From Pseudoalteromonas arctica (lineage in GTDB: Bacteria > Pseudomonadota > Gammaproteobacteria > Enterobacterales > Alteromonadaceae), in assembly GCF_012927645.1 (NCBI RefSeq), contig NZ_JABBMT010000018.1, forward strand, positions 1 to 64,000: a stretch of DNA of 64,000 nt. Direction: 5' to 3'. The notes under the pieces are model-generated. The model ran no database searches. It had not been told where the DNA came from and was given only the letters and a program-made list of their open reading frames with translations. The position numbers and the translations under genes were made by a program. Every line of letters begins with the position of its first letter. Within the stretch, counting starts at the first letter, position 1. Shown piece by piece: positions 8,887-16,928 of the stretch.

Positions 8887-9750
8887 TTAGCTCATTGCTG
8901 TTTGTAGCTTTTTCATCGCTGTTTTTTCAAGTTGACGAACTCGTTCTGCAGATACGCTGTATTTTTCAGCCAGTTCTTGCAGTGTTGCTTTATCGTCTGA
9001 TAACCAACGTGCACTAACAATGTCTTGTGAACGTTCATCTAGCGTTTTTAATGCGCTAAATAAGCGTGTATGCGACTGCTCTTGCCATTGCTGTTGCTCA
9101 ACTTCTTCAGCTAAATCATTGCTGCCATCAGTTAAGTATTGCACAGGTGAATAAGTGCTTGTTGGTGCATCATCGCTGTCGTCACCGGTTAAATCAAAGC
9201 CCATATCTTGGCCGCTCATGCGCGATTCCATTTCACGTACTTCTTTTTCACTTACACCTAGCTCATTCGCTACAGTGGCAACTTCAGCTTGGTTAAACCA
9301 ACCTAAACGTTTTTTGTTCTTACGAAGATTGAAGAATAATTTACGTTGCGCTTTAGTGGTCGCAACTTTTACGATACGCCAGTTTTTCAGCACGAATTCG
9401 TGTATTTCAGCTTTTATCCAATGCACTGCAAATGAAACCAAACGTACGCCCACTGATGGGTCAAAACGTTTTACTGCTTTCATCAGGCCGATATTACCTT
9501 CTTGGATCAAGTCAGCTTGCGGTAGACCATAACCTGAATAACCTTTAGCTATATGTGCAACAAAACGAAGGTGAGACATGATGAGTTGCTTTGCAGCGTT
9601 AAGATCGCCATCTTCCTGTAAGCGAGTCGCTAACTCTTTTTCTTGCTCAGCACCTAGCATAGGTATAGTGCTTACCGCTTGAAGGTAGCCGTCCATACTT
9701 GCGCTTTGCTGTCCAACTGTGAGTGCCATTGCGTATAAATCTTTACTCAT
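8887..9750 (-). CDS. rpoH: RNA polymerase sigma-32 (heat-shock sigma factor)
   Basis: A 287-residue group 3 sigma factor that directs RNA polymerase to heat-shock promoters (chaperones and proteases). Region 2 ([19 protein letters not shown], about 80-98) is intact, the RpoH box QRKLFFNLR is at 135-143, and region 4.2 ends with [15 protein letters not shown]. Length matches the family. The start ATG is preceded by AGGTG. It lies downstream of ftsY-ftsE-ftsX as in E. coli, but a 224-base gap gives it its own promoter. That promoter carries a perfect CIRCE operator, an addition to the translational control and proteolysis known for E. coli sigma-32. Confidence 0.98.
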   Translation of the reverse strand: MSKDLYAMALTVGQQSASMDGYLQAVSTIPMLGAEQEKELATRLQEDGDLNAAKQLIMSHLRFVAHIAKGYSGYGLPQADLIQEGNIGLMKAVKRFDPSVGVRLVSFAVHWIKAEIHEFVLKNWRIVKVATTKAQRKLFFNLRKNKKRLGWFNQAEVATVANELGVSEKEVREMESRMSGQDMGFDLTGDDSDDAPTSTYSPVQYLTDGSNDLAEEVEQQQWQEQSHTRLFSALKTLDERSQDIVSARWLSDDKATLQELAEKYSVSAERVRQLEKTAMKKLQTAMS

Positions 9751-9784
9751 TTTTTCACCTCAGTGATAAACATTTGAAACCATC

Positions 9785-9811
9785 TTAGCACTCTTTCACT
9801 TAGAGTGCTAA
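9785..9811. promoter_or_regulatory. CIRCE element (HrcA operator) in the rpoH promoter region
   Basis: TTAGCACTC, nine bases, GAGTGCTAA: a perfect match to the classical CIRCE consensus in both arms and in spacer length. It overlaps the expected transcription start of rpoH and ends 34 bases before its ATG, the usual position for HrcA repression. HrcA itself is not in this window. Confidence 0.9.
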
Positions 9812-9815
9812 CTGC

Positions 9816-9844
9816 AATTTAAAACTTTTTTTCGATTGAAGCAA
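9816..9844 (-). promoter_or_regulatory. Predicted sigma-70 promoter of rpoH
   Basis: On the minus strand TTGCTT (9839-9844) and TAAATT (9816-9821) are separated by exactly 17 bases. Transcription would begin near 9809, at the upstream edge of the CIRCE repeat, leaving a leader of about 60 bases. Confidence 0.6.
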
Positions 9845-9974
9845 GTGGTTTTTTAGTGTTTTTTATTCTACTTTAAACGCCTGAATAAGCGATGAATTCT
9901 AGCTTTGCGGTCAGTTGGTTATGCTAAAGTAATTCACCACAAGCAACTTAATTAATGATTATAAACAATAATTG

Positions 9975-10961
9975 TTACACTTTATCGGGTTCGATTTCTT
10001 TTATATATCGATTAACAGATAAGTAGGAGCCAACAAACCCTAAGCTGGTTGCAAGCAGCACTAACGCACCAAACTCGCCTAAGCTTAAGCCGATTAGATT
10101 AAAGTTAGTTTGATACACTCCAGCGACTTGTGTAACTGCAGAGCCAAGCCACCACATCATGAGAGCCACACATATAAAAGCAAACAAACCTCCAACAATG
10201 CCATACCAAATGCCAGTCCATAAAAATGGCGCATGAATAAAGGTATTGGTTGCACCAACTAGCTTCATCACTTGGATCTCTTCTTTCTTATCCATAATTG
10301 ATAAACGAATAGTATTGCCGATGATCAAAGTTACTGATGTGAGCAATAAAAGCGCGATTGTTATTACGCTTTCTTTTAGCAAACTTAATAACGCATTTAA
10401 ACGCTCAAGCCAGGCAATATCTAATTTACCAAAATCGACTTCACGTTCTGCTTCAAGCTTTTTTAATAATGCTTGCGCGGCGTTTGGTTGGCGATGGCGT
10501 GAAGTAGGCGTGACAATAACAACATCTGGCAGAGGATTACTATCTAAATACTCGAGTGCTTGGCCAAACCCTGATACTTCTTTAAATTCAATAAGCGCAT
10601 TTTGTTTAGGAATAAAAGTGACATTATCAATTTCTGGGTAGAGTGCTAAGCGTTTAACAAGCGTTTGTGTTTCTTGTTCACTCATGGATTCTTTAACAAA
10701 TAATGAAATTTCAGCTGCTTCTTCAAAGCCACTGCTGACCTGCTGTACGTTTTTTACCACTAAATATAACGTCGCTGGTAAGGTTAAACTCAGGCCCAGT
10801 ACTGCAATGGTCATCATTGACGCCATCGGTGTGCGCCACATTTCGCCTAAACTATGTACGCCTTGGCGGAAAATATTCAGCACAAAAAAATAGCTGGCTG
10901 CAAAAACTGACTTTTTTACTCGTTCATTTTGGCTTTTTCGGCCTTTGAATAACAAACTCAT
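9975..10961 (-). CDS. ftsX: Cell-division ABC transporter permease FtsX
   Basis: A 328-residue inner-membrane protein. It has a cytoplasmic N-terminus, a first membrane segment (about 48-68, MTIAVLGLSLTLPATLYLVV), a periplasmic domain that in other bacteria activates cell-wall amidases through EnvC, and three more membrane segments after residue 195. With FtsE it couples ATP hydrolysis at the septum to peptidoglycan splitting. The ATG overlaps the ftsE stop (ATGA), so the two are translationally coupled. Length agrees with E. coli FtsX (352) apart from a shorter N-terminus. Confidence 0.97.
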   Translation of the reverse strand: MSLLFKGRKSQNERVKKSVFAASYFFVLNIFRQGVHSLGEMWRTPMASMMTIAVLGLSLTLPATLYLVVKNVQQVSSGFEEAAEISLFVKESMSEQETQTLVKRLALYPEIDNVTFIPKQNALIEFKEVSGFGQALEYLDSNPLPDVVIVTPTSRHRQPNAAQALLKKLEAEREVDFGKLDIAWLERLNALLSLLKESVITIALLLLTSVTLIIGNTIRLSIMDKKEEIQVMKLVGATNTFIHAPFLWTGIWYGIVGGLFAFICVALMMWWLGSAVTQVAGVYQTNFNLIGLSLGEFGALVLLATSLGFVGSYLSVNRYIKEIEPDKV

Positions 10962-11635
10962 AGTGTTGCCTCTGCCAATGGATCTTGGCTCATTCGGCCG
11001 TCTTTTAAGGTTAAGCTGCGGTATCTCATACGTGAGATCAGCCCTAAATCATGGGTCGCTATAAGGACTGTTGTTCCGTGATTATTAAATTCTTCAAACA
11101 ACCGTAAAATATCCATCGAAAGTTCTGGATCTAAATTACCCGTAGGTTCGTCGGCAAGTAGCAACGGCGGAGAGTTTACAATTGCGCGAGCAATGCCCAC
11201 ACGTTGTTGCTCACCACCTGAAAGTGTTGAAGGGTGACATTTTACTTTGTCTAACAAGCCAACTTTATCTAAGGCACCATGTACACGCTTTTCAATTTGC
11301 TTATGATGCGTACCTTCAATAATGAGTGGTAAAGCAACATTATCAAAAATAGTGTGGCGTTCTAATAAACGGTGGTTCTGGAAGATAATCCCAATATCAC
11401 GACGAACGTACGGTATTTGTCGCGATTTTACTGCATTTAAATCAACGCCATTAATAAAAACATGACCCGCCGATGGGCGTTCCATTAAACTAATGAGTTT
11501 AAGTAAGGTACTTTTACCGGCACCACTGTGGCCAGTTAAAAAAGCCAATTCACCCGGTTTAACATGGAAATTAACTTTTTCCAGCGCTCGATGACCACCG
11601 GGATATGTTTTGCTGACTTGCTGAAAATTTATCAT
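10958..11635 (-). CDS. ftsE: Cell-division ABC transporter ATP-binding protein FtsE
   Basis: A 225-residue ABC ATPase with Walker [11 protein letters not shown]-loop FQNHRLL, signature LSGGEQQRV and Walker [12 protein letters not shown]. It drives FtsX during septal peptidoglycan hydrolysis. I start it at the ATG at 11635 ([11 protein letters not shown]), which aligns with the E. coli start; an in-frame TTG four codons upstream is unlikely. It is preceded by a hairpin that separates it from ftsY by 52 bases and overlaps ftsX by four bases. Confidence 0.97.
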   Translation of the reverse strand: MINFQQVSKTYPGGHRALEKVNFHVKPGELAFLTGHSGAGKSTLLKLISLMERPSAGHVFINGVDLNAVKSRQIPYVRRDIGIIFQNHRLLERHTIFDNVALPLIIEGTHHKQIEKRVHGALDKVGLLDKVKCHPSTLSGGEQQRVGIARAIVNSPPLLLADEPTGNLDPELSMDILRLFEEFNNHGTTVLIATHDLGLISRMRYRSLTLKDGRMSQDPLAEATL

Positions 11636-11660
11636 TTTAGTTATCAATCATCCACAGCTG

Positions 11661-11682
11661 AAAAGGGAGCAAGCTCCCTTTT
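11661..11682 (-). terminator. Hairpin between ftsY and ftsE (possible attenuator)
   Basis: AAAAGGGAG/CTCCCTTTT stem (11661-11669 with 11674-11682) five bases past the ftsY stop on the minus strand. The T run is only four long, so it may be a partial terminator that lowers ftsEX expression relative to ftsY. Confidence 0.55.
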
Positions 11683-11687
11683 GAAAT

Positions 11688-13223
11688 TTAAACTTCGTCC
11701 TCATCTTGGCTAAATAGCGCATCAATGAAGTCATTACTATTAAATGCACGTAAATCATCAATGCCTTCACCAACACCAATATAGCGAATTGGAATATTAA
11801 ACTTATCGGCCACCGCGAAAATAACCCCACCTTTGGCTGTACCATCTAACTTAGACAAGGTAATACCGGTAAGGCCAACACACTGGTTAAATAAGTTCAC
11901 TTGGCTAATAGCGTTTTGCCCTGTGCCTGCATCGATGGTAAGCATCACTTCGTGTGGCGCATCAGGATCAATTTTCTTCATCACTCGGGCTATTTTTTCA
12001 AGCTCTTGCATTAAGTTATCTTTATTTTGCAAGCGCCCTGCTGTATCAGCAATTAACACATCAACGTTACGCGCTTTGGCAGCTTGAAATGCATCAAATA
12101 TTACTGAGGCACTATCAGCACCGGTGTGCTGTGCAATTACTGGAATTTTATTACGCTCACCCCATACTTGTAATTGCTCAACGGCTGCTGCACGGAAAGT
12201 ATCACCTGCAGCTAACATCACTGATTTACCTTGATCCTGAAATTGCTTAGCAAGTTTACCAATGGTCGTTGTTTTACCTACTCCATTAACACCCACCATT
12301 AAAATAACAAATGGTTTTTTATCTGTAGGAATTTCTAATGGCTGCTCTGCCGTTTTAAGCATAGCAGCCATTTCTTGCTTCATTAATTCATACAGTGCAT
12401 CGCCATCTTTTAACTGTTTACGGTTAGCCGCATCAGTAAGGCTGTCGATCAGCTTCATGGTGGTGTCAACACCTAAGTCGGCTGTTAATAACTGGGTTTC
12501 AAGATCTTCAAATAATTCATCATCAATTTTCTTACCTGTGAAAATCGATGCAAAGCCAGAACCTAAGTTTACTTTGGTTTTTAATAAGCCTTTTTTAAGA
12601 CGAGCAAAGAACCCTTCTTTCTTAGGTTTTTCAGCTATTTTTGCTTCCTCGATGGCAAGCTCGGCTGTTAATCGCTCTTGCTCTAAACGCTCAGCCTCAG
12701 CCTGCTCTGCGGCAATGCGTTGTTGCTCTAAACGCTCAGCTTCCGCCTGTTCTGCTGCAATACGTTGTTGCTCTAAACGCTCTGCTTCGGCTTGCTCTGC
12801 TGCGATACGAACTTGTTCTACACGTTCAGCTTCCGCCTGTCCTGCAGCAATACGTTGTTGCTCTACACGCTCAGCTTCGGCTTGCTCTGCTGCGATACGA
12901 ACTTGTTCTACACGTTCAGCTTCCGCCTGTTCTGCTGCAATACGTTGTTGCTCTAAAAGCATTGCTTCTTCTTGCTGTACTAAACGAGTGGCTTCATCGC
13001 GACGTTGTTGTTCTGCTTGTTCTGTTACTGCTAATTCAGCATCTGTGATAGCTTGGCGTTCAGCATCACGTGCCTCAGCTTGCTCTGCGGCAATACGCTG
13101 TTGTTCTAAGCGCTCAACTTCCGCTTGTTGGTTATCGGCCTCTTGGGCGGTCTGCTCTACTTGTTGGTCTTTATCTGACTTACCAAAACCAAACCAAGAC
13201 AGGAATTTATTTTTTTTTGCCAT
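11688..13223 (-). CDS. ftsY: Signal recognition particle receptor FtsY
   Basis: A 511-residue SRP-receptor GTPase that docks ribosome-nascent chain complexes to the membrane translocon. The C-terminal NG domain carries GVNGVGKTT (G1), DTFRAAA, DTAGRLQN (G3) and TLSKLDGTAKGG (G4 region). The N-terminal A domain is acidic and Gln-rich, and here it is built from six near-identical 15-residue repeats (residues 91-180) plus a diverged copy at 40-54. Such A domains help membrane attachment and are variable, but tandem repeats this regular are notable. It is the first gene of the ftsY-ftsE-ftsX group and divergent from rsmD, as in E. coli. Confidence 0.97.
   Translation of the reverse strand: MAKKNKFLSWFGFGKSDKDQQVEQTAQEADNQQAEVERLEQQRIAAEQAEARDAERQAITDAELAVTEQAEQQRRDEATRLVQQEEAMLLEQQRIAAEQAEAERVEQVRIAAEQAEAERVEQQRIAAGQAEAERVEQVRIAAEQAEAERLEQQRIAAEQAEAERLEQQRIAAEQAEAERLEQERLTAELAIEEAKIAEKPKKEGFFARLKKGLLKTKVNLGSGFASIFTGKKIDDELFEDLETQLLTADLGVDTTMKLIDSLTDAANRKQLKDGDALYELMKQEMAAMLKTAEQPLEIPTDKKPFVILMVGVNGVGKTTTIGKLAKQFQDQGKSVMLAAGDTFRAAAVEQLQVWGERNKIPVIAQHTGADSASVIFDAFQAAKARNVDVLIADTAGRLQNKDNLMQELEKIARVMKKIDPDAPHEVMLTIDAGTGQNAISQVNLFNQCVGLTGITLSKLDGTAKGGVIFAVADKFNIPIRYIGVGEGIDDLRAFNSNDFIDALFSQDEDEV
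12684..12953 (-). repeat. Six tandem 45-bp repeats inside ftsY
   Basis: Six in-frame copies of a 45-bp unit encode the 15-residue pattern EQQRIAAEQAEAERV with changes at two or three positions (Q/V, A/G, V/L). The unit is likely alpha-helical. The regularity predicts copy-number variation between strains by recombination or slippage. Confidence 0.9.
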
Positions 13224-13436
13224 ACTTGCTAATAACCACTTATAAAAATCTGATAAACTAACGGTAATACTTTGTGTATTCGCTGCATTGCTTTAAAAGC
13301 ACAGCCGCTAATAACCACAACATATTGTCTAAGACGCTCATAGTAACACTTTTAGCGCAGTTGAAAAATGACACGCTACTATATGATTGCAATATTATCT
13401 GAGCTAGATTCTAGATACCATTTTTTAGTGAGCTAA

Positions 13437-14036
13437 ATGAGAAATAAATCACCACAAAAACAAGTGAGTAATAAAGCCAGCGATGGCGTTATTAGGATCA
13501 TCAGCGGGCAATTTCGTGGCCGTAAATTACCAGTAAAAGATGTGCAAGGTCTTCGTCCAACCACAGATCGTATCAAGGAAACAGTGTTTAACTGGTTAAT
13601 GCAAGATACCCGCGATGCTAAAGTACTCGATTGTTTTGCAGGTTCCGGTGGATTAGGTTTTGAAGCACTCTCTCGTTTTGCTCTCAGCACACGCTTTTTA
13701 GAGATGGATAAACTCGCCGCCAACCAGTTAAAAACTAATATTGACACGTTAAAGCTCACTAACGCAGAAGTAGTCTGTACCGACAGTTTACTTTATTTAA
13801 GCAACAATACGCAGCAACAGCAGTTTAACTTAGTGTTTATTGATCCACCTTTTCGCCAAGGTTTAGCGCAACAATGCTGTGACTTACTTACCGAAAATGA
13901 CTGGCTCAGTAAAAATGCCCTCATTTATGTTGAAGTAGAAAGCGAGATGAGCGCGTTACAAACACCTAGCAATTGGCTGTTATTAAAAGAAAAAGCGGCG
14001 GGACAAGTATTTTGCCGCCTCTATGAAGTACAGTAA
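13437..14036 (+). CDS. rsmD: 16S rRNA (guanine(966)-N(2))-methyltransferase RsmD
   Basis: A 199-residue SAM-dependent methyltransferase that modifies G966 of 16S rRNA in the small subunit. The N-terminal IISGQFRGRKLPV and LRPTTDRIKETVFNWL are family signatures; VLDCFAGSGGLGFEA is the SAM-binding loop and VFIDPPF is the catalytic N-methylase motif (DPPF). The start ATG at 13437 follows GTGAG. It is divergent from ftsY across a 213-base spacer that holds promoters for both but no other feature I recognise. Confidence 0.96.
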   Translation: MRNKSPQKQVSNKASDGVIRIISGQFRGRKLPVKDVQGLRPTTDRIKETVFNWLMQDTRDAKVLDCFAGSGGLGFEALSRFALSTRFLEMDKLAANQLKTNIDTLKLTNAEVVCTDSLLYLSNNTQQQQFNLVFIDPPFRQGLAQQCCDLLTENDWLSKNALIYVEVESEMSALQTPSNWLLLKEKAAGQVFCRLYEVQ

Positions 14037-14199
14037 AATTAGTAACATAGAAATATTTTTTGTTTCCACTTGGAGCAGACAATATTTATCCTTTACATGT
14101 GGTGCGGCTTCGGATTACAATACTGCACCATTTTTGAACCACTTGATCATTGTTTGATCAACTTGAGCAACGCTCATTATTTAGGTAGGTGAATTTTTA

Positions 14200-14415
14200 A
14201 TGCCAGTAATTAAAGTAAGAGAGAACGAACCGTTTGACGTAGCACTTCGTCGCTTCAAGCGTTCATGTGAAAAAGCAGGTATCCTTTCAGAAGTTCGTCG
14301 TCGCGAGCACTATGAAAAGCCAACAGCTGAGCGTAAGCGTAAAAAAGCTGCAGCGGTTAAGCGTCACATGAAGAAGCTTTCTCGCGATAACGCACGTCGC
14401 GTTAAATTATATTGA
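14200..14415 (+). CDS. rpsU: 30S ribosomal protein S21
   Basis: A 71-residue, very basic protein identical in layout to S21 ([20 protein letters not shown] at the start, [10 protein letters not shown] at the end). S21 helps the small subunit pair with the Shine-Dalgarno region of mRNAs. Its own ribosome site is TAGGTAGGTG. It heads the macromolecular synthesis operon rpsU-yqeY-dnaG-rpoD, which ties ribosomes, replication priming and the main sigma factor to one transcript. Confidence 0.98.
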
Positions 14416-14435
14416 TCAGTATTGGTCTTGTATAA

Positions 14436-14882
14436 ATGAGCCTTTTAATAAAGCTAAAAGATGCGCAAAAAGATGCGATGCGAGCGAAAGACAAATCTCG
14501 TCTTAACCCAATTCGTATGGTGCTTGCTGCAATCAAGCAGCGTGAAATTGACGAGCAAATAACACTTGATGATGATGGTATTACCGCAGTATTAGTGAAG
14601 CTTGTTAAACAACGCCGTGATTCTTACACTCAGTATACTGATGCTGGCCGTGAAGATTTAGCCGAAATTGAAGCCAATGAGATCACAGCTCTTGAAGAAT
14701 TCTTACCTCAACAATTGAGTGAAGATGAAATAATAGCTCTTATTGATGCGGCTATTGCTGATACTAACGCAGCAGGTATGCAAGATATGGGTAAAGTAAT
14801 GGGTATAATCAAAAGCAAAGCTGAAGGTCGCGCCGATTTAGGTAAGATCTCCGGTTTAATTAAGCAACGATTAACAGCTTAA
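14436..14882 (+). CDS. GatB/YqeY domain protein
   Basis: A 148-residue protein of the YqeY family, related to the tail domain of the tRNA amidotransferase subunit GatB. It shows SLLIKLKDAQKDAMRAKDKSRL at the N-terminus and LEEFLPQQLSEDEI in the middle, with the closing GKISGLIKQRL. Its precise role is not settled; the GatB homology suggests tRNA binding. It lies 20 bases after rpsU, so it is co-transcribed, and in many gammaproteobacteria other than E. coli it occupies this same position before dnaG. Confidence 0.93.
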   Translation: MSLLIKLKDAQKDAMRAKDKSRLNPIRMVLAAIKQREIDEQITLDDDGITAVLVKLVKQRRDSYTQYTDAGREDLAEIEANEITALEEFLPQQLSEDEIIALIDAAIADTNAAGMQDMGKVMGIIKSKAEGRADLGKISGLIKQRLTA

Positions 14883-14912
14883 TACTCCCACATACAGATG
14901 TATGATTTAAGC

Positions 14913-14947
14913 AAACCGAGCCATGTGCTCGGTTTCTTCGTTTTTCG
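14913..14947 (+). terminator. Terminator/attenuator between yqeY and dnaG
   Basis: A 9-bp stem AAACCGAGC/GCTCGGTTT (14913-14921 with 14927-14935) followed by CTTCGTTTTTCG. It corresponds in position to the internal terminator before dnaG in E. coli, which keeps primase low relative to S21. Confidence 0.8.
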
Positions 14948-15051
14948 CTTTAATAAAAATAGCATTTGTGTTCAAATCTAAATTGTAGAACTAAATTATC
15001 TGATATTTCGTTCACCTTATTTTCTATTTATCTCAGGACTACACTTTACTA

Positions 15052-16803
15052 ATGGCTGGAAAGATCCCACGTAATTTTATAGATGATTTACTTGCCAGAA
15101 CCGATATTGTTGAGCTAATTGACTCCAAAGTTGGCTTAAAAAAAGCAGGTAAAGATTACCAAGCCTGTTGCCCTTTTCATAACGAAAAATCGCCATCATT
15201 TACCGTATCTCAAGACAAACAGTTTTATCATTGCTTTGGTTGTGGTGCGAATGGCAACGCTATTTCATTTGTTATGGAGTACGACAAGCTTGAATTTGTT
15301 GATGCCATTGAAGAACTTGCAAGCATCCTAAATCTCGATGTTCCCCGCGAGCAAGGCACCAGTAATGGTCCAGAGCGTACGGCTGAACAAAAACGCTCAG
15401 ATTACGATTTAATGCTCCATAGTGCGCGTTTTTATCAACACCAGTTAAAACATCATACTAATTCAGCAGCCGTAATAGACTATGTAAAAGGCCGAGGTCT
15501 AAGTGGCGAAACTGTTAAAAAATTTATGATTGGTTATGCCCCCAGTGAATGGGAAGGCCTTTGCCAACAACTTGGCCGCAATAAAGAACAAAAAGAGCAA
15601 CTCGTTGAGCTAAAGCTGGCCTCAGAGAAAACCCCTGGCCGCCAGTTCGATTTTTTCCGTGATCGCTTAATGTTCCCAATTCGCGATAAACGTGGCCGTG
15701 TTATTGCTTTTGGTGGCCGTGTGATGCAAGCGGATCAGGGGCCTAAATATTTAAACTCGCCAGAAACGCGTATCTTTCATAAAGGCTTTGAACTATATGG
15801 ATTATATGAAGCAAAACAAGCGCATAAACAGCTCGACCATGTACTCATAGTTGAAGGCTATATGGATGTTGTGGCACTGAGCGAGCAAGGTATTGAATAT
15901 GCGGTAGCTGCGCTTGGTACTGCCACCACCGCTGAACACATGCATACATTGTTTAGAACCACAGAGCGAGTAATTTGTTGCTATGATGGTGACCGCGCTG
16001 GCCGAGATGCCGCTTGGCGTGCACTCGAAAATGCCCTGCCCTATTTAAATGATGGTAAAGCGCTGCTGTTTGTATTTTTACCAGACGGTGAAGATCCCGA
16101 TTCATTAGTGCAAAAAGAAGGTAAAGAAGCGTTTGAACTACGTTTATCTCAAGCCGATGATTTTACTAAAGTGCTGTTTAATAAACTCAGTCAAGATATT
16201 GATTTAACTACCGATGCAGGTAAAGCTAAGCTTCTTAGTGCTGTGCTTCCATTAGTTGAAAAAATTCCTAGTCAATTTTATCAAGAAAACTTATTAGAGC
16301 ACTTAGGTCGATTAATAGGCCGCACTAAAGAGCAGTTAAACAATCGCTTAAAAACACCTAAGCAGCAGCATGCGATTGAGCGAAAATTTAAAATTACACC
16401 AATGCGTCGCGCTATCGGCTTACTGATCCAGCACCCAAATTTAGCACATGCCGTGCCCTATTTGCCTGATTTAGCACAAATGAATATTGCAGGGATTGAG
16501 CTACTCATTCGTTTACAGCATTACGCACTGCAAAAATCGCCAATAACCACTGCGCAATTGCTTGAATCATTTCGTGAAACGCCCGAATATGAAGCGTTGC
16601 TCAAACTGGCAACTTGGCAACATGAGATTGGCGACGACCGTTTAGAAGCAGAATTTAAAAATACTTTCAAATTTATTGAAGATCAGTGTTTAAATTATCG
16701 ACTAGAGACCCTATTAATAAAAGACAAGACTCAAGGGTTAAATAGTGAAGAACGACTCGAATGTCACCTATTAACACAAGCTTTAAAAGGCACTAACAAC
16801 TAG
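15052..16803 (+). CDS. dnaG: DNA primase DnaG
   Basis: A 583-residue primase that makes RNA primers for replication forks. The CHC2 zinc domain has C40, H43, C61 and C64; the TOPRIM catalytic core shows VEGYMDVVAL with the acidic glutamate and then YDGDRAGRDAA (DxD). The C-terminal helicase-binding domain, which contacts DnaB, begins near residue 430. Length is close to E. coli DnaG (581). ATG 15052 is preceded by CAGGA. It lies third in the operon, 170 bases after yqeY and behind an attenuator. Confidence 0.98.
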   Translation: MAGKIPRNFIDDLLARTDIVELIDSKVGLKKAGKDYQACCPFHNEKSPSFTVSQDKQFYHCFGCGANGNAISFVMEYDKLEFVDAIEELASILNLDVPREQGTSNGPERTAEQKRSDYDLMLHSARFYQHQLKHHTNSAAVIDYVKGRGLSGETVKKFMIGYAPSEWEGLCQQLGRNKEQKEQLVELKLASEKTPGRQFDFFRDRLMFPIRDKRGRVIAFGGRVMQADQGPKYLNSPETRIFHKGFELYGLYEAKQAHKQLDHVLIVEGYMDVVALSEQGIEYAVAALGTATTAEHMHTLFRTTERVICCYDGDRAGRDAAWRALENALPYLNDGKALLFVFLPDGEDPDSLVQKEGKEAFELRLSQADDFTKVLFNKLSQDIDLTTDAGKAKLLSAVLPLVEKIPSQFYQENLLEHLGRLIGRTKEQLNNRLKTPKQQHAIERKFKITPMRRAIGLLIQHPNLAHAVPYLPDLAQMNIAGIELLIRLQHYALQKSPITTAQLLESFRETPEYEALLKLATWQHEIGDDRLEAEFKNTFKFIEDQCLNYRLETLLIKDKTQGLNSEERLECHLLTQALKGTNN

Positions 16804-16857
16804 TCAAAAATGAATTATGCTGTTATACTGTGCTATTCACTGCGTCAAATAATACTT

Positions 16858-16884
16858 AGCTTGGCTTAATAAAGTAAGCAAGCT
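16858..16884 (+). promoter_or_regulatory. Hairpin in the rpoD leader
   Basis: AGCTTGGCTTA (16858-16868) can pair with TAAGCAAGCT (16875-16884) apart from one bulged base. It lies in the 125-base gap between dnaG and rpoD, 44 bases before the rpoD start. It lacks a T run, so an RNA-stability or processing role is more likely than termination. In E. coli the transcript is cleaved between dnaG and rpoD. Confidence 0.4.
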
Positions 16885-16928
16885 GGCGCCTGTTGTATCA
16901 ACTTATCAGAGTGGAAGAAACAATCTCT

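Noticed and set aside
12262..13245. A 327-codon open frame on the plus strand, opposite ftsY.
   Set aside because: It is the complement of the repeat-rich ftsY A domain; the repeats keep the antisense frame open. Its composition (Ser, Ala, Cys-rich repeats) is not protein-like and ftsY is unambiguous.
16893..16928. A 12-codon N-terminal extension of rpoD from an upstream TTG.
   Set aside because: Sigma-70 starts at MDPTPQSQ by homology, giving exactly 613 residues; the upstream codons lack a ribosome site.
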